Part shown: one piece after another, positions 36,056 to 43,979 of the stretch | Position numbering within the stretch: position 1 is the first letter of the stretch | Layout: each line of letters starts with the position of its first letter | NCBI GenBank assembly: GCA_002300355.1 | Contig: NSGV01000001.1 | Span: forward strand, 4,216,001-4,280,000 | Direction of reading: 5' to 3' | Length of the DNA: 64,000 nucleotides | DNA from: Streptomyces sp. TLI_235 | GTDB lineage: Bacteria > Actinomycetota > Actinomycetes > Streptomycetales > Streptomycetaceae | Position numbers and translations under genes: made by a program | The notes under the pieces: model-generated | What the model saw: only the letters and a program-made list of their open reading frames with translations | What the model was told of the DNA's origin: nothing | Database searches by the model: none

Positions 36056-36082
36056 CCGCCCGGAACGATCGGTTCCGGGCGG
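36056..36082 (+). other. leader hairpin between SigR promoter and mshA
   Basis: An 11-bp perfect stem (CCGCCCGGAAC paired with GTTCCGGGCGG) with loop GATCG lies about 10 bases into the predicted mshA leader and 114 bases before the start codon. It could act as an attenuator, a 5' stabiliser or nothing; no T tract follows. Confidence 0.5.
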
Positions 36083-36195
36083 CCTTGCGTCGGACGCGGA
36101 CCGCCGCGCCGGGCCACTGCCGGCAGGCGTCCCGCTGCCCTGCCCGCACGACCGGATGCACCATCGACCGGGGAGCACGAGGAGGCTTCAGCCAG

Positions 36196-37590
36196 GTGAC
36201 GCAGCACCCCGTACGCACGGCCCGTCGTGAGCGGCTCGCCCAGGCGGCCGGAGGCACGGCGCCGACCGCCGGCAGCGCCCCGTCGACCCGCCGCGGCCGC
36301 CTGCAGGCGCTGATCGGCGGGCGCCCGAGGCGCCCGAGGCGGATCGCGATGCTGAGCGTCCACACCTCGCCGCTGCACCAGCCGGGCACCGGGGACGCCG
36401 GCGGCATGAACGTCTACATCGTGGAGCTCGCCAAGCGCCTCGCCGAGCTGAACATCGAGGTCGAGGTGTTCACCCGGGCGATCAGCTCCGACGACGCCCC
36501 GGCCGTCGAGCTCGCCCCCGGCGTGCTCGTCCGCCACGTCACCGCCGGGCCGTACGAGGGCCTCGTCAAGGAGGACCTCCCGGCCCAGCTCTGCGCCTTC
36601 ACCCACGGGGTGCTGCGCACCGAGGCAGGCCACCGCCCCGGCCACTACGACCTGGTGCACTCCCACTACTGGCTTTCCGGGCACGTCGGCTGGCTGGCCG
36701 CCGAGCGCTGGGGCGTGCCGCTGGTGCACACCATGCACACCATGGCCAAGGTCAAGAACGCGGCGCTGGCCGAGGGCGACAGCCCCGAGCCGCCCGCCCG
36801 GGTGATCGGCGAGACGCAGGTCGTCGAGGCCGCGGACCGGCTGATCGCCAACACCGACGAGGAGGCGGCCGAGCTCTCGCACCACTACGACGCCCGCCGC
36901 GACCAGCTCGCCGTCGTCCACCCCGGGGTCAACCTGGACGTCTTCCGGCCCGGCAGCCGCGCCGCCGCCCGTGCCGCCGTCGGGCTGCCGCAGGACGCCG
37001 CGGTGCTGCTGTTCGCCGGCCGCATACAGCCGCTCAAGGCGCCCGACGTGCTGCTCCGGGCGGTCGCCGTGCTGCTGGCCCGGCGGCCCGAGCTGCGGGA
37101 GCGGCTGGTCGTCCCGGTGGTCGGCGGCCCCTCCGGCACCGGCCTCGCCAAGCCGGAGAGCCTGCACAAGCTCGCCGCCCAGCTCGGCATCTCGGACGTC
37201 GTGCGGTTCCACCCGCCGGTGGGCCAGGCCCGGCTCGCCGAGTGGTACCGGGCCGCCACCGCGCTGGTGATGCCCTCGTACAGCGAGTCCTTCGGCCTGG
37301 TCGCGCTGGAGGCCCAGGCCTGCGGCACCCCGGTGGTGGCGGCCGCGGTCGGCGGCCTCCCCGTCGCCGTCCGGGACGGCCGCACCGGCAGCCTGGTGCA
37401 CGGCCACGACCCGCTCCGCTGGGCGGACGCCCTGGAGCCGTACGCGGACCGGCCCGAGCTGGTGCGCGAGCGCGGCGCGGCGGCGGCACGGCACGCGGCC
37501 CACTTCGGCTGGGACACCGCGGCGGCCGCCACCGCCGAGGTCTACGCCCAGGCCATGACCCACCCCGCCCGCGGCCTGCGCCTGGCGTAG
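36196..37590 (+). CDS. mshA: D-inositol-3-phosphate glycosyltransferase (mycothiol synthesis)
   Basis: A 464-residue GT-B (GT4) enzyme that transfers GlcNAc from UDP-GlcNAc to inositol 3-phosphate, the first step of mycothiol synthesis. Visible features are RRIAMLSVHTSPLHQPGTGDAGGMNVYIVELAKRLA (GGMN at the acceptor site), DLVHSHYWLSG, HTMHTMAKVKN, FAGRIQPLKAPDVLL, and the C-terminal donor site SYSESFGLVALEAQACGTPVVAA with the E-x7-E motif. The first 45 residues are a basic extension. The GTG at 36196 lies 10 bases after AGGAGG. It is divergent from a methyltransferase gene and is followed by a YbjN-like gene. Confidence 0.95.
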   Translation: MTQHPVRTARRERLAQAAGGTAPTAGSAPSTRRGRLQALIGGRPRRPRRIAMLSVHTSPLHQPGTGDAGGMNVYIVELAKRLAELNIEVEVFTRAISSDDAPAVELAPGVLVRHVTAGPYEGLVKEDLPAQLCAFTHGVLRTEAGHRPGHYDLVHSHYWLSGHVGWLAAERWGVPLVHTMHTMAKVKNAALAEGDSPEPPARVIGETQVVEAADRLIANTDEEAAELSHHYDARRDQLAVVHPGVNLDVFRPGSRAAARAAVGLPQDAAVLLFAGRIQPLKAPDVLLRAVAVLLARRPELRERLVVPVVGGPSGTGLAKPESLHKLAAQLGISDVVRFHPPVGQARLAEWYRAATALVMPSYSESFGLVALEAQACGTPVVAAAVGGLPVAVRDGRTGSLVHGHDPLRWADALEPYADRPELVRERGAAAARHAAHFGWDTAAAATAEVYAQAMTHPARGLRLA

Positions 37591-37692
37591 GTCCCGCGGG
37601 GCAGCCCTCCGGGCCCCGGCGAGCCCGCCGGCCGACCCGTCCCGGGTGGGGTTGCCGGGGCGGGGGCGGTACCGGCGAGTAGCGTCAGCGTC

Positions 37693-38253
37693 ATGGCAAT
37701 CCGTACCAAGGACGAGGCGCTGACCCTGCTGCGCACCGCGCTCGACGAGGCCGGGGTGAGGTGGGAGCCGGCCGTGACCGACCCGTACACGCTGGTCGCG
37801 ACGCTGCCGGGCACCCGCAAGCTGTCCACCACCTGCGCGCTGCGGGTGGGCGACCACACCCTGTCGGTCAACGCGTTCGTGATCCGCAGGCCGGACGAGA
37901 ACCACCAGGCCGTCTACCGCTGGCTGCTGGAACGCAACACCCGGCTCTACGGCGTCGCGTACGCCGTCGACCGGCTCGGCGACGTCTACCTCGCCGGGCG
38001 GCTGCCGCTGGAGGCGCTCACCCCGGACACCGTCGACCGGCTGCTGGGCACCGTCCTGGAGAACGCCGACGAGCCCTTCAACACCCTGCTGGAGCTGGGC
38101 TTCGCCACCGCGATCCGCCGCGAGTGGGAGTGGCGCACCAAGCGCGGCGAGTCCACCGGCAACCTCGCGGCCTTCGCCCACCTCGCCCAGGCCGCCACGG
38201 AGTCCGCGGCCGGGCCCGCGGCCGAGGAGACCGGCCCGGCTACGACCGGCTGA
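37693..38253 (+). CDS. YbjN domain-containing protein
   Basis: A 186-residue protein: LTLLRTALDEAGVRWEPA, TTCALRVGDHTLSVNAFVIRRPDENHQAVYRWLLERN, and LYGVAYAVDRLGDVYLAGRLPLEAL are typical of actinobacterial YbjN proteins next to mshA. The fold resembles type III secretion chaperones. Function unknown. Its last 14 bases overlap the end of the convergent MFS gene. Confidence 0.82.
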   Translation: MAIRTKDEALTLLRTALDEAGVRWEPAVTDPYTLVATLPGTRKLSTTCALRVGDHTLSVNAFVIRRPDENHQAVYRWLLERNTRLYGVAYAVDRLGDVYLAGRLPLEALTPDTVDRLLGTVLENADEPFNTLLELGFATAIRREWEWRTKRGESTGNLAAFAHLAQAATESAAGPAAEETGPATTG

Positions 38254-39526
38254 GCTCGGCGCTCGGGGCGGCCTCCGCAGGCAGCGCGTCCGCCGGGGCC
38301 GCCGCCGGCCGCCGGCCGAGCAGCAGGAACGCCCCCGCGGCGACCGTGCCGAAGACGGCGCAGGCGCCCCACACCGCCCGGCCGCCGGCGTGCTCCAGCA
38401 GGTAGCCGCCGGCCGCCGGGCCGACGAAGGAGGCCAGCGACCAGGAGAGCGAGTAGACGCCCTGGTAGCGGCCTCGGGCGCGGGCCGGGGAGAGCTCGGC
38501 GACCAGGCCCATCATGGTCGGCGCGGCCATGATCTCGCCGATCGTCCAGACCGCCACGGTGAAGGCGTAGAACCCGGCCGAGCCGCCGGCCAGTGCGGTC
38601 AGGCCGAAGCCCCACCCGGTCAGCAGTGCGCTGGCCACCAGCAGCCCCGTCCGGCCGCGGCCCTCCATCGCCCGGGTCAGCGGCAGTTGCAGCACCACGA
38701 TCAGCAACCCGTTGAGGCCGATCACCAGCCCGTACTGGGCCGCCGAGATGCCCGCCAGCCCCATGTCGACGGCGAGCGTGGTGCTGCCCTGCTGGGCGAC
38801 CACCGCGAGCAGCAGGTTCACCGCCACCAGCGCCATGAACCGGCCGTCCCTGAAGACCGTGCCGAGGCCGGCCCCGGGCTCCGTCGGAACCGGGCCGCCG
38901 GCCGCTCCGGACGGCGCCGAGGGCCGGTCCGGGCGGGACTCCGGGACGCGGGCGAAGACCACCACCGCGCAGGCCAGCGTGGAGGCCGCGTCCAGCAGGA
39001 AGAGCGCGAGGTAGCCGTGGGCGGCGATCAGGCCGGCCACCGCCGCGGAGACGCCGAAGCCGATGTTGATCGCCCAGTAGTTCAGCGAGTACGCCCGCAC
39101 CCGGTGCTCGGCCGGGACGAGGTCCGCGATGATCGCCGAGACGGCCGGCCGCGAGGCGTTGCTCGCCAGGCCGACCAGGAAGGCCGTCACCGCGATCGCC
39201 GCCCGGTCCTGGCAGAAGCCGAGGGCGGCGGTCGAGACGGCCGTGCCGAGCTGCGCGACGAGCAGGGTTGGCCGCCGCCCCCAGCGGTCGGCGAGCACCC
39301 CGCCCGCGACGGCGGCGATCGCCGAGCCGAGGCCGAAGAGCGAGGCCACCAGGCCGGCGTAGGCGGGGGAGAAGCCCCGGCCGCCGGTCAGGTAGAGGGC
39401 CAGGAAGGTCACCACGAAGCCGCCGAGGCGGTTCACCAGGGTCGACGTCCACAACCACCAGAAGGCGCGCGGCAGACCGCCCACCGCCTCCGAGACGGTG
39501 CTGCGCAGACGGACGGCGGCGGACAT
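38240..39526 (-). CDS. MFS transporter
   Basis: A 428-residue, 12-helix major facilitator. GGVLADRWGRRPTLLVAQ is the loop 2-3 motif; ARARGRYQGVYSLSWSLASFVGPAAGGYLL is typical of the DHA1 exporter group. GGGAG lies upstream of the ATG. It sits between YbjN and gpmA, divergent from gpmA. Substrate unknown. Confidence 0.85.
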   Translation of the reverse strand: MSAAVRLRSTVSEAVGGLPRAFWWLWTSTLVNRLGGFVVTFLALYLTGGRGFSPAYAGLVASLFGLGSAIAAVAGGVLADRWGRRPTLLVAQLGTAVSTAALGFCQDRAAIAVTAFLVGLASNASRPAVSAIIADLVPAEHRVRAYSLNYWAINIGFGVSAAVAGLIAAHGYLALFLLDAASTLACAVVVFARVPESRPDRPSAPSGAAGGPVPTEPGAGLGTVFRDGRFMALVAVNLLLAVVAQQGSTTLAVDMGLAGISAAQYGLVIGLNGLLIVVLQLPLTRAMEGRGRTGLLVASALLTGWGFGLTALAGGSAGFYAFTVAVWTIGEIMAAPTMMGLVAELSPARARGRYQGVYSLSWSLASFVGPAAGGYLLEHAGGRAVWGACAVFGTVAAGAFLLLGRRPAAAPADALPAEAAPSAELSRS

Positions 39527-39673
39527 CGGCGGCTCCCGGGCAGGGCGGACCGGCGCGTCCGGGCAGGGGTGGGCCGCCGGGCGACGCAGGTAAGTGGCAC
39601 AAGTGGTATCCGCACATTACCCGGGATGAGACGGTCGGACCAGCGGATAAACGGCTCCTCTAAACTGGCGCCC

Positions 39674-40432
39674 ATGGCTGACACGACCTACCGACTCATC
39701 CTGCTCCGCCACGGCGAGAGCCAGTGGAACCAGAAGAACCTCTTCACCGGATGGGTCGACGTCGACCTCAACGAGAAGGGCGAGAAGGAGGCGGCCCGCG
39801 GCGGCGAGCTCCTCCTTTCCGAGGGGATCCTCCCCGACGTGGTGCACACCTCCCTGCTGCGCCGCGCCATCCGCACCTCCCAGATCGCGCTCGACAAGGC
39901 CGACCGCCACTGGATCCCGGTCAACCGCAGCTGGCGCCTCAACGAGCGCCACTACGGCGCCCTGCAGGGCAAGGACAAGGCCCAGACCCTCGCCGAGTTC
40001 GGCGAGGAGCAGTTCCAGCTCTGGCGCCGCTCGTACGACACCCCGCCGCCCGCGCTCGCCGACGACTCCGAGTACTCGCAGGCCGGCGACGCCCGCTACG
40101 CCGACATCCCGAGCGAGCTGCGCCCGCGCACCGAGTGCCTCAAGGACGTCGTCGAGCGCATGCTCCCGTACTGGTACGACGCGATCGTCCCGGACCTCGC
40201 CGCCGGCCGCACCGTGCTGGTCACCGCGCACGGCAACAGCCTGCGCGCCCTGGTCAAGCACCTGGACGGCATCTCCGACGAGGCCATCGCCGGCCTGAAC
40301 ATCCCCACCGGCATCCCGCTCGTCTACGAGCTCGACGCCGACTTCAAGCCGCTCAACCCCGGCGGCCGCTACCTCGACCCGGAGGCCGCCGCGGCCGCCA
40401 TCGAGGCCGTGAAGAACCAGGGCAAGAAGTAA
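39674..40432 (+). CDS. gpmA: 2,3-bisphosphoglycerate-dependent phosphoglycerate mutase
   Basis: A 252-residue glycolytic enzyme interconverting 3- and 2-phosphoglycerate. The phosphohistidine motif is LILLRHGESQWNQKNLFTGW; NERHYGALQGKDK, the RRSYDTPPPAL region and VLVTAHGNSLRALVKHLDG (second His) complete the active site. TAAACT lies only about 10 bases upstream of the ATG, so the message may be nearly leaderless. Its last codons and stop form the left attachment core of the integrated element, which leaves the protein intact but replaces everything downstream of the stop. Confidence 0.96.
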   Translation: MADTTYRLILLRHGESQWNQKNLFTGWVDVDLNEKGEKEAARGGELLLSEGILPDVVHTSLLRRAIRTSQIALDKADRHWIPVNRSWRLNERHYGALQGKDKAQTLAEFGEEQFQLWRRSYDTPPPALADDSEYSQAGDARYADIPSELRPRTECLKDVVERMLPYWYDAIVPDLAAGRTVLVTAHGNSLRALVKHLDGISDEAIAGLNIPTGIPLVYELDADFKPLNPGGRYLDPEAAAAAIEAVKNQGKK

Positions 40433-40436
40433 GCCC
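40417..40436 (+). other. attL core
   Basis: The 20-bp direct repeat contains the last five codons of gpmA (its final residues are QGKK), the TAA stop and GCCC. Beyond it the two ends share only TAGCGC, shifted by one base. The crossover therefore keeps the gpmA reading frame. Confidence 0.9.
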
Positions 40437-40447
40437 TAGCGCGATCA

Positions 40448-40484
40448 GGCCCCTCACCAGCGCGTTTGCCGCTAGTGAGGGGCC
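40448..40484. terminator. element-supplied hairpin after gpmA
   Basis: GGCCCCTCAC and GTGAGGGGCC form a 10-bp stem with a 17-base loop, 15 bases past the gpmA stop and 29 bases past the integrase stop on the other strand. It can end both transcripts, replacing the native gpmA terminator displaced to 51507. Confidence 0.65.
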
Positions 40485-40496
40485 GTCGTCATTCCT

Positions 40497-40515
40497 GGGC
40501 CGCCTGTGGGCCGTC
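40497..40515 (+). repeat. candidate integrase arm site, left
   Basis: GGGCCGCCTGTGGGCCGTC matches the right-end 19-mers at 50594 and 51368 at 18 of 19 positions, in the same orientation. It lies 60 bp inside the attL core. Confidence 0.5.
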
Positions 40516-41749
40516 AGTCCTTGTGATCTTGAGGCCGAAGCACCGCAGCGATGGCCTTACGAGCCCGGGCCTGGCTGCTGGGCATCAGGTGCGCGTACAC
40601 CTTGAGCGTCAGGCCAGGGTCGGAGTGCCCCAGGTACTCACTGACGGCCTTGATGCTCTCCCCGGCATCCAGCAGCACTGATGCGTAGAAGTGTCGTAGG
40701 GCGTGCATGCCGTGCTCCCGGGCGCCCACGTGCTGACGGCTCCTCGCTGCGGGGATAACCCCGGCAGCGGCCAGCGCGGGCTTCCAGTGATCCTCGTTCA
40801 GCGCTCCGCGCCAGACATGGCCACCGTTGGGCCCGGTGAAGATCAGACGCCTGGTGACCGGCGGACCGCCCACCCGCATCCACGGCAAGGTGATCTCGAC
40901 CGGGGGGAACCGCTCGATGTGCTCCTTGAGCGCTTCCGCCACGGGAGCGGGCAGCGGCACGTCGCGCAGTTTGCCGCCCTTCGGCGGCGCGAACACGGGC
41001 TTACTCAGACTCAGCTTGAGCTGCTGCACCACATGCAGCGTCTCGTTGTCGAAGTCCAGCTCGTCCACGGACAGGCCTAGGATCTCGCCCTGCCGCAGAC
41101 CGCAGCCGGCGCCTACGTCCACGGTAGTCCGGAAACGGTCCGCCAAGGCGGCCCGGACGGCGAAGACTCGCTCCGGCAGCCACGGGACCACGCGGCGGGC
41201 CCCCATAGCGGGGAGGGCCACTGTCCTCGCGTTGCAGGGGTTCCGGGGGATGTGGCCGTCATCGACGGCCGCGCTCAGGACGGCCCGCACATTGGAGAAG
41301 ATCACGCGGGCGTACGAGCCCGAGATGCCGGACCCTTCCAGCTTGGCCACGAACTCACGGACGTGACTGGGCTGGAACGAGCCGAGCGGACGCGAGCCGA
41401 TTAGCGGGAAGGCATGCAGACGGAGCTGGGACTGCATCGACGCCTTCGTGTTCGGGTCACCGCTCTGGGTCTCAAGCCACCTCTCGCCGAACTCCTGAAA
41501 GGTCATCCGGGCGGCCCTGGGGTCGATGTACTGACCTCGCGTCATGTCGGCCTCGATCCGAGCCAACCACTCCTCTGCCTGGCGCTTCTGGCGGTCGGGG
41601 AACGACTGACTCCTCTCCTTCCCGTCGGGGCCGATGTAGCGGGCCCGGTAGCGCCTTCCGATGCCGTAGCGATCGCTGCGGACCTTGCGGGGCTTGCCGT
41701 CGGGGCCGATCTCGGTCTTGTACCAGCGGTCTTGGATGTGTCCGGCCAT
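40514..41749 (-). CDS. int: tyrosine recombinase (integrase)
   Basis: A 411-residue site-specific recombinase. The N-terminal 60 residues are an arm-binding-like region (GRRYRARYIGPDGKERSQSFPDRQKRQAEEWLARIE), followed by the SAM-like core-binding domain and the catalytic domain. Catalytic residues read as Arg219 (GCGLRQGEILG), Lys in PPKGGKLRDVPL, His349-Arg352 (HALRHFYAS), His375 (LGHSDPG) and Tyr385 (VYAHLM). It ends 77 bp from the attL core. It should integrate the element at the gpmA 3' end and, with Xis, excise it. Confidence 0.95.
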   Translation of the reverse strand: MAGHIQDRWYKTEIGPDGKPRKVRSDRYGIGRRYRARYIGPDGKERSQSFPDRQKRQAEEWLARIEADMTRGQYIDPRAARMTFQEFGERWLETQSGDPNTKASMQSQLRLHAFPLIGSRPLGSFQPSHVREFVAKLEGSGISGSYARVIFSNVRAVLSAAVDDGHIPRNPCNARTVALPAMGARRVVPWLPERVFAVRAALADRFRTTVDVGAGCGLRQGEILGLSVDELDFDNETLHVVQQLKLSLSKPVFAPPKGGKLRDVPLPAPVAEALKEHIERFPPVEITLPWMRVGGPPVTRRLIFTGPNGGHVWRGALNEDHWKPALAAAGVIPAARSRQHVGAREHGMHALRHFYASVLLDAGESIKAVSEYLGHSDPGLTLKVYAHLMPSSQARARKAIAAVLRPQDHKD

Positions 41750-41830
41750 GGGTGGCCTACTCCTCGGGTAGCGGGTGTGGGCTGGGATGCGCAGGCCCTG
41801 GTTGGGCCTGTTTTGGGGCGCACTGAGGTA

Positions 41831-41918
41831 GGCCGCTGGCTGCTAGCGGCCTGCTCAGGTGGGGTGTGGGGTGCTAGCGGTGGTGCTACCGGTAGCGGGG
41901 TGGGCCGCTACCGGTAGC
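41831..41918. repeat. int-xis intergenic palindrome block
   Basis: The 174-bp gap between int and xis holds GGCCGCT-N7-AGCGGCC (41831-41851), a further GCTAGCGG copy, and two perfect 12-bp palindromes GCTACCGGTAGC at 41885-41896 and 41907-41918, exactly 22 bp apart. This is about two helical turns and suits cooperative protein binding, perhaps by Xis or integrase. Confidence 0.75.
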
Positions 41919-41923
41919 GCGGG

Positions 41924-42169
41924 TCAGGCGGCGGGGTTGCTCTGGTCGGCGACCCACCGGGCGACGGCGTCGGGGTGGTAGCGGACGTGGCGGCCGGCGC
42001 GGAATCCGGGCGGGCCGGTGCGCTTGCGGCGCCACTGGTAGACGGTCTCCAGGGGCACTCCGAAGAGGGCCGCGACGTCTTCGGGGGTGAGGAAGCGGAC
42101 GGGCAGGGCGAGGGGTTCGGCCGACGGGGCGGCGGGCAGTGCGGTGACGCTAGTGGTGCGGCGGGGCAT
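41924..42169 (-). CDS. xis: excisionase-like helix-turn-helix protein (first Xis candidate)
   Basis: An 81-residue protein with a MerR/AlpA-type winged helix: FLTPEDVAALFGVPLETVYQWRRKRTGPPGFRAGRHVRYHPDAVARWVADQ. This is the standard Xis of actinomycete integrative elements, which bends the attachment DNA for excision and can regulate int. GAGGAG lies 8 bases before ATG 42169. It is followed by int after 174 bp, in the same direction. Confidence 0.85.
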   Translation of the reverse strand: MPRRTTSVTALPAAPSAEPLALPVRFLTPEDVAALFGVPLETVYQWRRKRTGPPGFRAGRHVRYHPDAVARWVADQSNPAA

Positions 42170-42194
42170 GCTGCGGTCTCCTCGCGGGTCGATG

Positions 42195-42258
42195 GGTGCA
42201 AGCGGTGGTGAAGGGCGGTGCGGGCGGGCGGGGGCCAGGGAAGGCGCTCTTCCTGGCC
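42195..42258 (+). repeat. dispersed hairpin module, copy 1
   Basis: GGTGCAAGC at 42195 is followed by an imperfect hairpin at 42233-42258 (GGCCAGGGAAGGCGCT and TTCCTGGCC). It lies just upstream of the xis ribosome site. Three relatives lie at 43760-43802, 45629-45654 and 45709-45768. Confidence 0.6.
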
Positions 42259-42330
42259 TCACTCCCGCGCTCCGGTGCCCTGGCTCGCTGAGTGGGTGCG
42301 GGCCGGATTGGGCGGCGGGCTCGGCTGGCC

Positions 42331-42415
42331 TGCTATCCGCTAGGTGTCTGGTCAGGCCGTGGGTTGCCTGCTATCGGCCCTGCTATCGATAGCGGCCGGG
42401 GGCGCTATCGATAGC
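42331..42415. repeat. GCTATCGATAGC palindrome block
   Basis: Two perfect 12-bp palindromes GCTATCGATAGC at 42382-42393 and 42404-42415 are again exactly 22 bp apart, with partial copies (TGCTATCCGC, TGCTATCGGC) just before. The geometry repeats that of the int-xis block although the word differs. Confidence 0.75.
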
Positions 42416-42508
42416 AGCCCTGTCGCCCTGCCGTATGAGGGAGGGAGGCTCAGGCGGGCGCGGGTCGGTGCATGCCCCGGGTGCTCTGAGGCTTGCCCGC
42501 GAGGTGCT

Positions 42509-42612
42509 TCCCTGCCTCCCTGGGAGGTGGTTTGTGCTGGTTAGGGCGGGTGGGCGGGGTCAGGGAGGTGGAGAGGGAGAACTCCCTGCCTCCCTGGCGT
42601 TCTCCCTGCTGC
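42509..42612. repeat. CTCCCTG word block
   Basis: TCCCTGCCTCCCTGG occurs exactly at 42509-42523 and 42583-42597, with further CTCCCTG and inverted CAGGGAGG copies between and after. I see no supportable coding region here. Confidence 0.65.
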
Positions 42613-42662
42613 GGGCTGGTGCTTCCGGACGGATCGCGGGTGCCGGCTGGCTGCCCGAACAG

Positions 42663-42705
42663 CAAGAAGAGCACCCGCGGGCGAGGGGGGTGCTCCTCTT
42701 GTTTT
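42663..42705 (+). terminator. orphan intrinsic terminator in the repeat region
   Basis: CAAGAAGAGCACCC and GGGTGCTCCTCTTG form a 14-base stem with one mismatch and an 11-base loop, followed by TTTT. The T tract gives plus-strand polarity, yet no plus-strand gene is visible upstream inside the element. Confidence 0.65.
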
Positions 42706-42730
42706 CCGGCGGGCGTGGGCGCTGGCTGGT

Positions 42731-42822
42731 GCGGCCGCTAACCGCTAACCACCTGGTCGGCGGCCCTGTCGGCCGCTAGCAGGGCCGCTAACGCTAGCGG
42801 GCTGCCCCGCTAGCGTTAGCGG
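42731..42822. repeat. GCTAACGCTAGC inverted-repeat block
   Basis: A perfect 17-bp inverted repeat (42785-42801 with 42806-42822, loop CTGC) is built on GCTAACGCTAGC. It is preceded by CCGCTAACCGCTAACC and CCGCTAGC copies from 42735. Confidence 0.75.
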
Positions 42823-42933
42823 GTGTTGGGCGGTCCCCCGCGGACTGCGTTCGGGCTTGAGGGCTGACGGCGGGTGGGGCACGGTTTGATCCTTCCGGGA
42901 GTCGCGGGCGGGTTGGGCCTGGTGCTGGGGGTG

Positions 42934-43072
42934 CCTGTCATGCGGGGTGTCTGTCACCTGTCGCCTGTCACCTGTCTGTCGCCTGTAAGGCGCAGGTCGT
43001 AGGGGGTGCGTGGTCGCGGAGGCACCCTTGGGAGCACCGACGGCTACAGGTGACAGGTGACAGGTGACAGGT
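42934..43072. repeat. CCTGTCA / TGACAGG block
   Basis: The left half (42934-42986) holds at least five CCTGTCA or CCTGTCG/CCTGTCT units. The right half (43046-43072) holds four ACAGGTG units in tandem, the reverse complement. Together they can form a long stem across about 60 bases. Confidence 0.75.
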
Positions 43073-43091
43073 GCACGGGTCGGCCGGAGCG

Positions 43092-43199
43092 GCTTGTCGC
43101 TTGTCTTGTCGCTTGTCACTCGTCATCTCCTGGACGTCGCGGTCGGTCTCGTGTGGCGCCCGGGCGGGGGAGCTGCACGACAAGCGGCAAGTGACAAGC
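43092..43199. repeat. GCTTGTC / GACAAGC block
   Basis: GCTTGTC is repeated three times on the left (43092-43118) and answered by GACAAGCGGCAAGTGACAAGC on the right (43179-43199). The design equals that of the preceding block with a different word. Confidence 0.72.
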
Positions 43200-43204
43200 C
43201 CGGC

Positions 43205-43310
43205 GACAGTGCTGGGTGCCTGTCGGAGTGCCAGTCGGCGCCGGTCGGCTCGCGCGCGCGTTACCCGGGGTTTCGGGGGCTGGGGGAGGGTCGGCGACTG
43301 GCGCCAGTCA
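43205..43310. repeat. CCAGTC/GACTGG block with 14-bp palindrome
   Basis: The perfect palindrome GACTGGCGCCAGTC lies at 43296-43309; related GCCAGTCGGCGCC lies at 43230-43242. GCGTTACCCGGGG at 43258-43270 recurs exactly at 43606-43618. Confidence 0.65.
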
Positions 43311-43349
43311 CTGGCTGCGGTCACGTTCCGTGCGGGCTATGGGGGTACT

Positions 43350-43445
43350 GGGTAGTGGGGAAGTCCCGGGATGGACCCGGTTTTCTGGCTCTGGGGGCCG
43401 TTTCGGGCTACTGGGGTGCGCCCCACTACCCACTACCCGGTAGCT
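43350..43445. repeat. GGGTAGTGGGG / CCCCACTACCC block
   Basis: GGGTAGTGGGG at 43350-43360 is the exact reverse complement of CCCCACTACCC at 43421-43431, and CACTACCCGGTAG follows directly. Confidence 0.65.
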
Positions 43446-43472
43446 CTGCGTGATCGGCTCTCGTTGTCGGTG

Positions 43473-43654
43473 GGTGTCAGGCCGGGTGCTGCGAGGGTGT
43501 CTGACACTTGGCGGCACGGTGGCCGGGGTGTCAGGTCGGGTTGTCAGGGCCGACGGTCGGGGTGTCAGACAGGGTGTCAGATGCTGTCTGACGGTCCTCG
43601 CGCGTGCGTTACCCGGGGAAATGGCGCCGGTTGCTGTTCGGGGTGTCTGACACC
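43473..43654. repeat. GGTGTCAG / GGTGTCTGACACC block
   Basis: GGTGTCAG occurs at 43473, 43527, 43561 and 43573. GGTGTCTGACAC, a palindrome around one T, occurs at 43496-43507 and, extended to GGTGTCTGACACC, at 43642-43654. TGTCTGAC also occurs at 43585. Confidence 0.72.
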
Positions 43655-43759
43655 GGTGATGGAGTGCATGGGCGCCGGGTGGCGGTCACGGGGCGTGGCG
43701 GGCGGCCGTCGGTGGGCCGCTGCTGTGACGGGGACCGCCGGGCCGGGCCGGGTGGGGCA

Positions 43760-43802
43760 GGTGCAGGCCCGGAGGGGGCCGGGGAAGGCGCTTTCTCCGG
43801 CC
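43760..43802 (+). repeat. dispersed hairpin module, copy 2
   Basis: GGTGCAGGCC is followed by a hairpin at 43777-43802, GGCCGGGGAAGGCGCT pairing with TTCTCCGGCC, then TCCCGCC. It is the best-preserved of four copies. The flanking 43803-43979 holds no supportable gene. Confidence 0.6.
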
Positions 43803-43979
43803 TCCCGCCCCTTTGGCCCGGTGGTCGGGTGAGCGAGGGGCGGGGTGGTCTCTTAAGAGCGATGGGTGGTGGGGAGCGGGCCCGAGGTTCGGCCGGCCGT
43901 GGGTTGGGGGTGTCCAGCTTTCTGGACGGTGCGGGCCTGCTGGGGGTGCCGATCATGAGTGGTGCTCCTGTCTGGGGGT

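Noticed and set aside
40417..40436. tRNA gene as the attachment site
   Set aside because: The core is the end of the gpmA coding sequence and no cloverleaf can be drawn around either copy.
42934..43199. Possible CRISPR array
   Set aside because: The repeat units are 7-13 bases, in both orientations and without unique spacers of constant length; no cas genes nearby.
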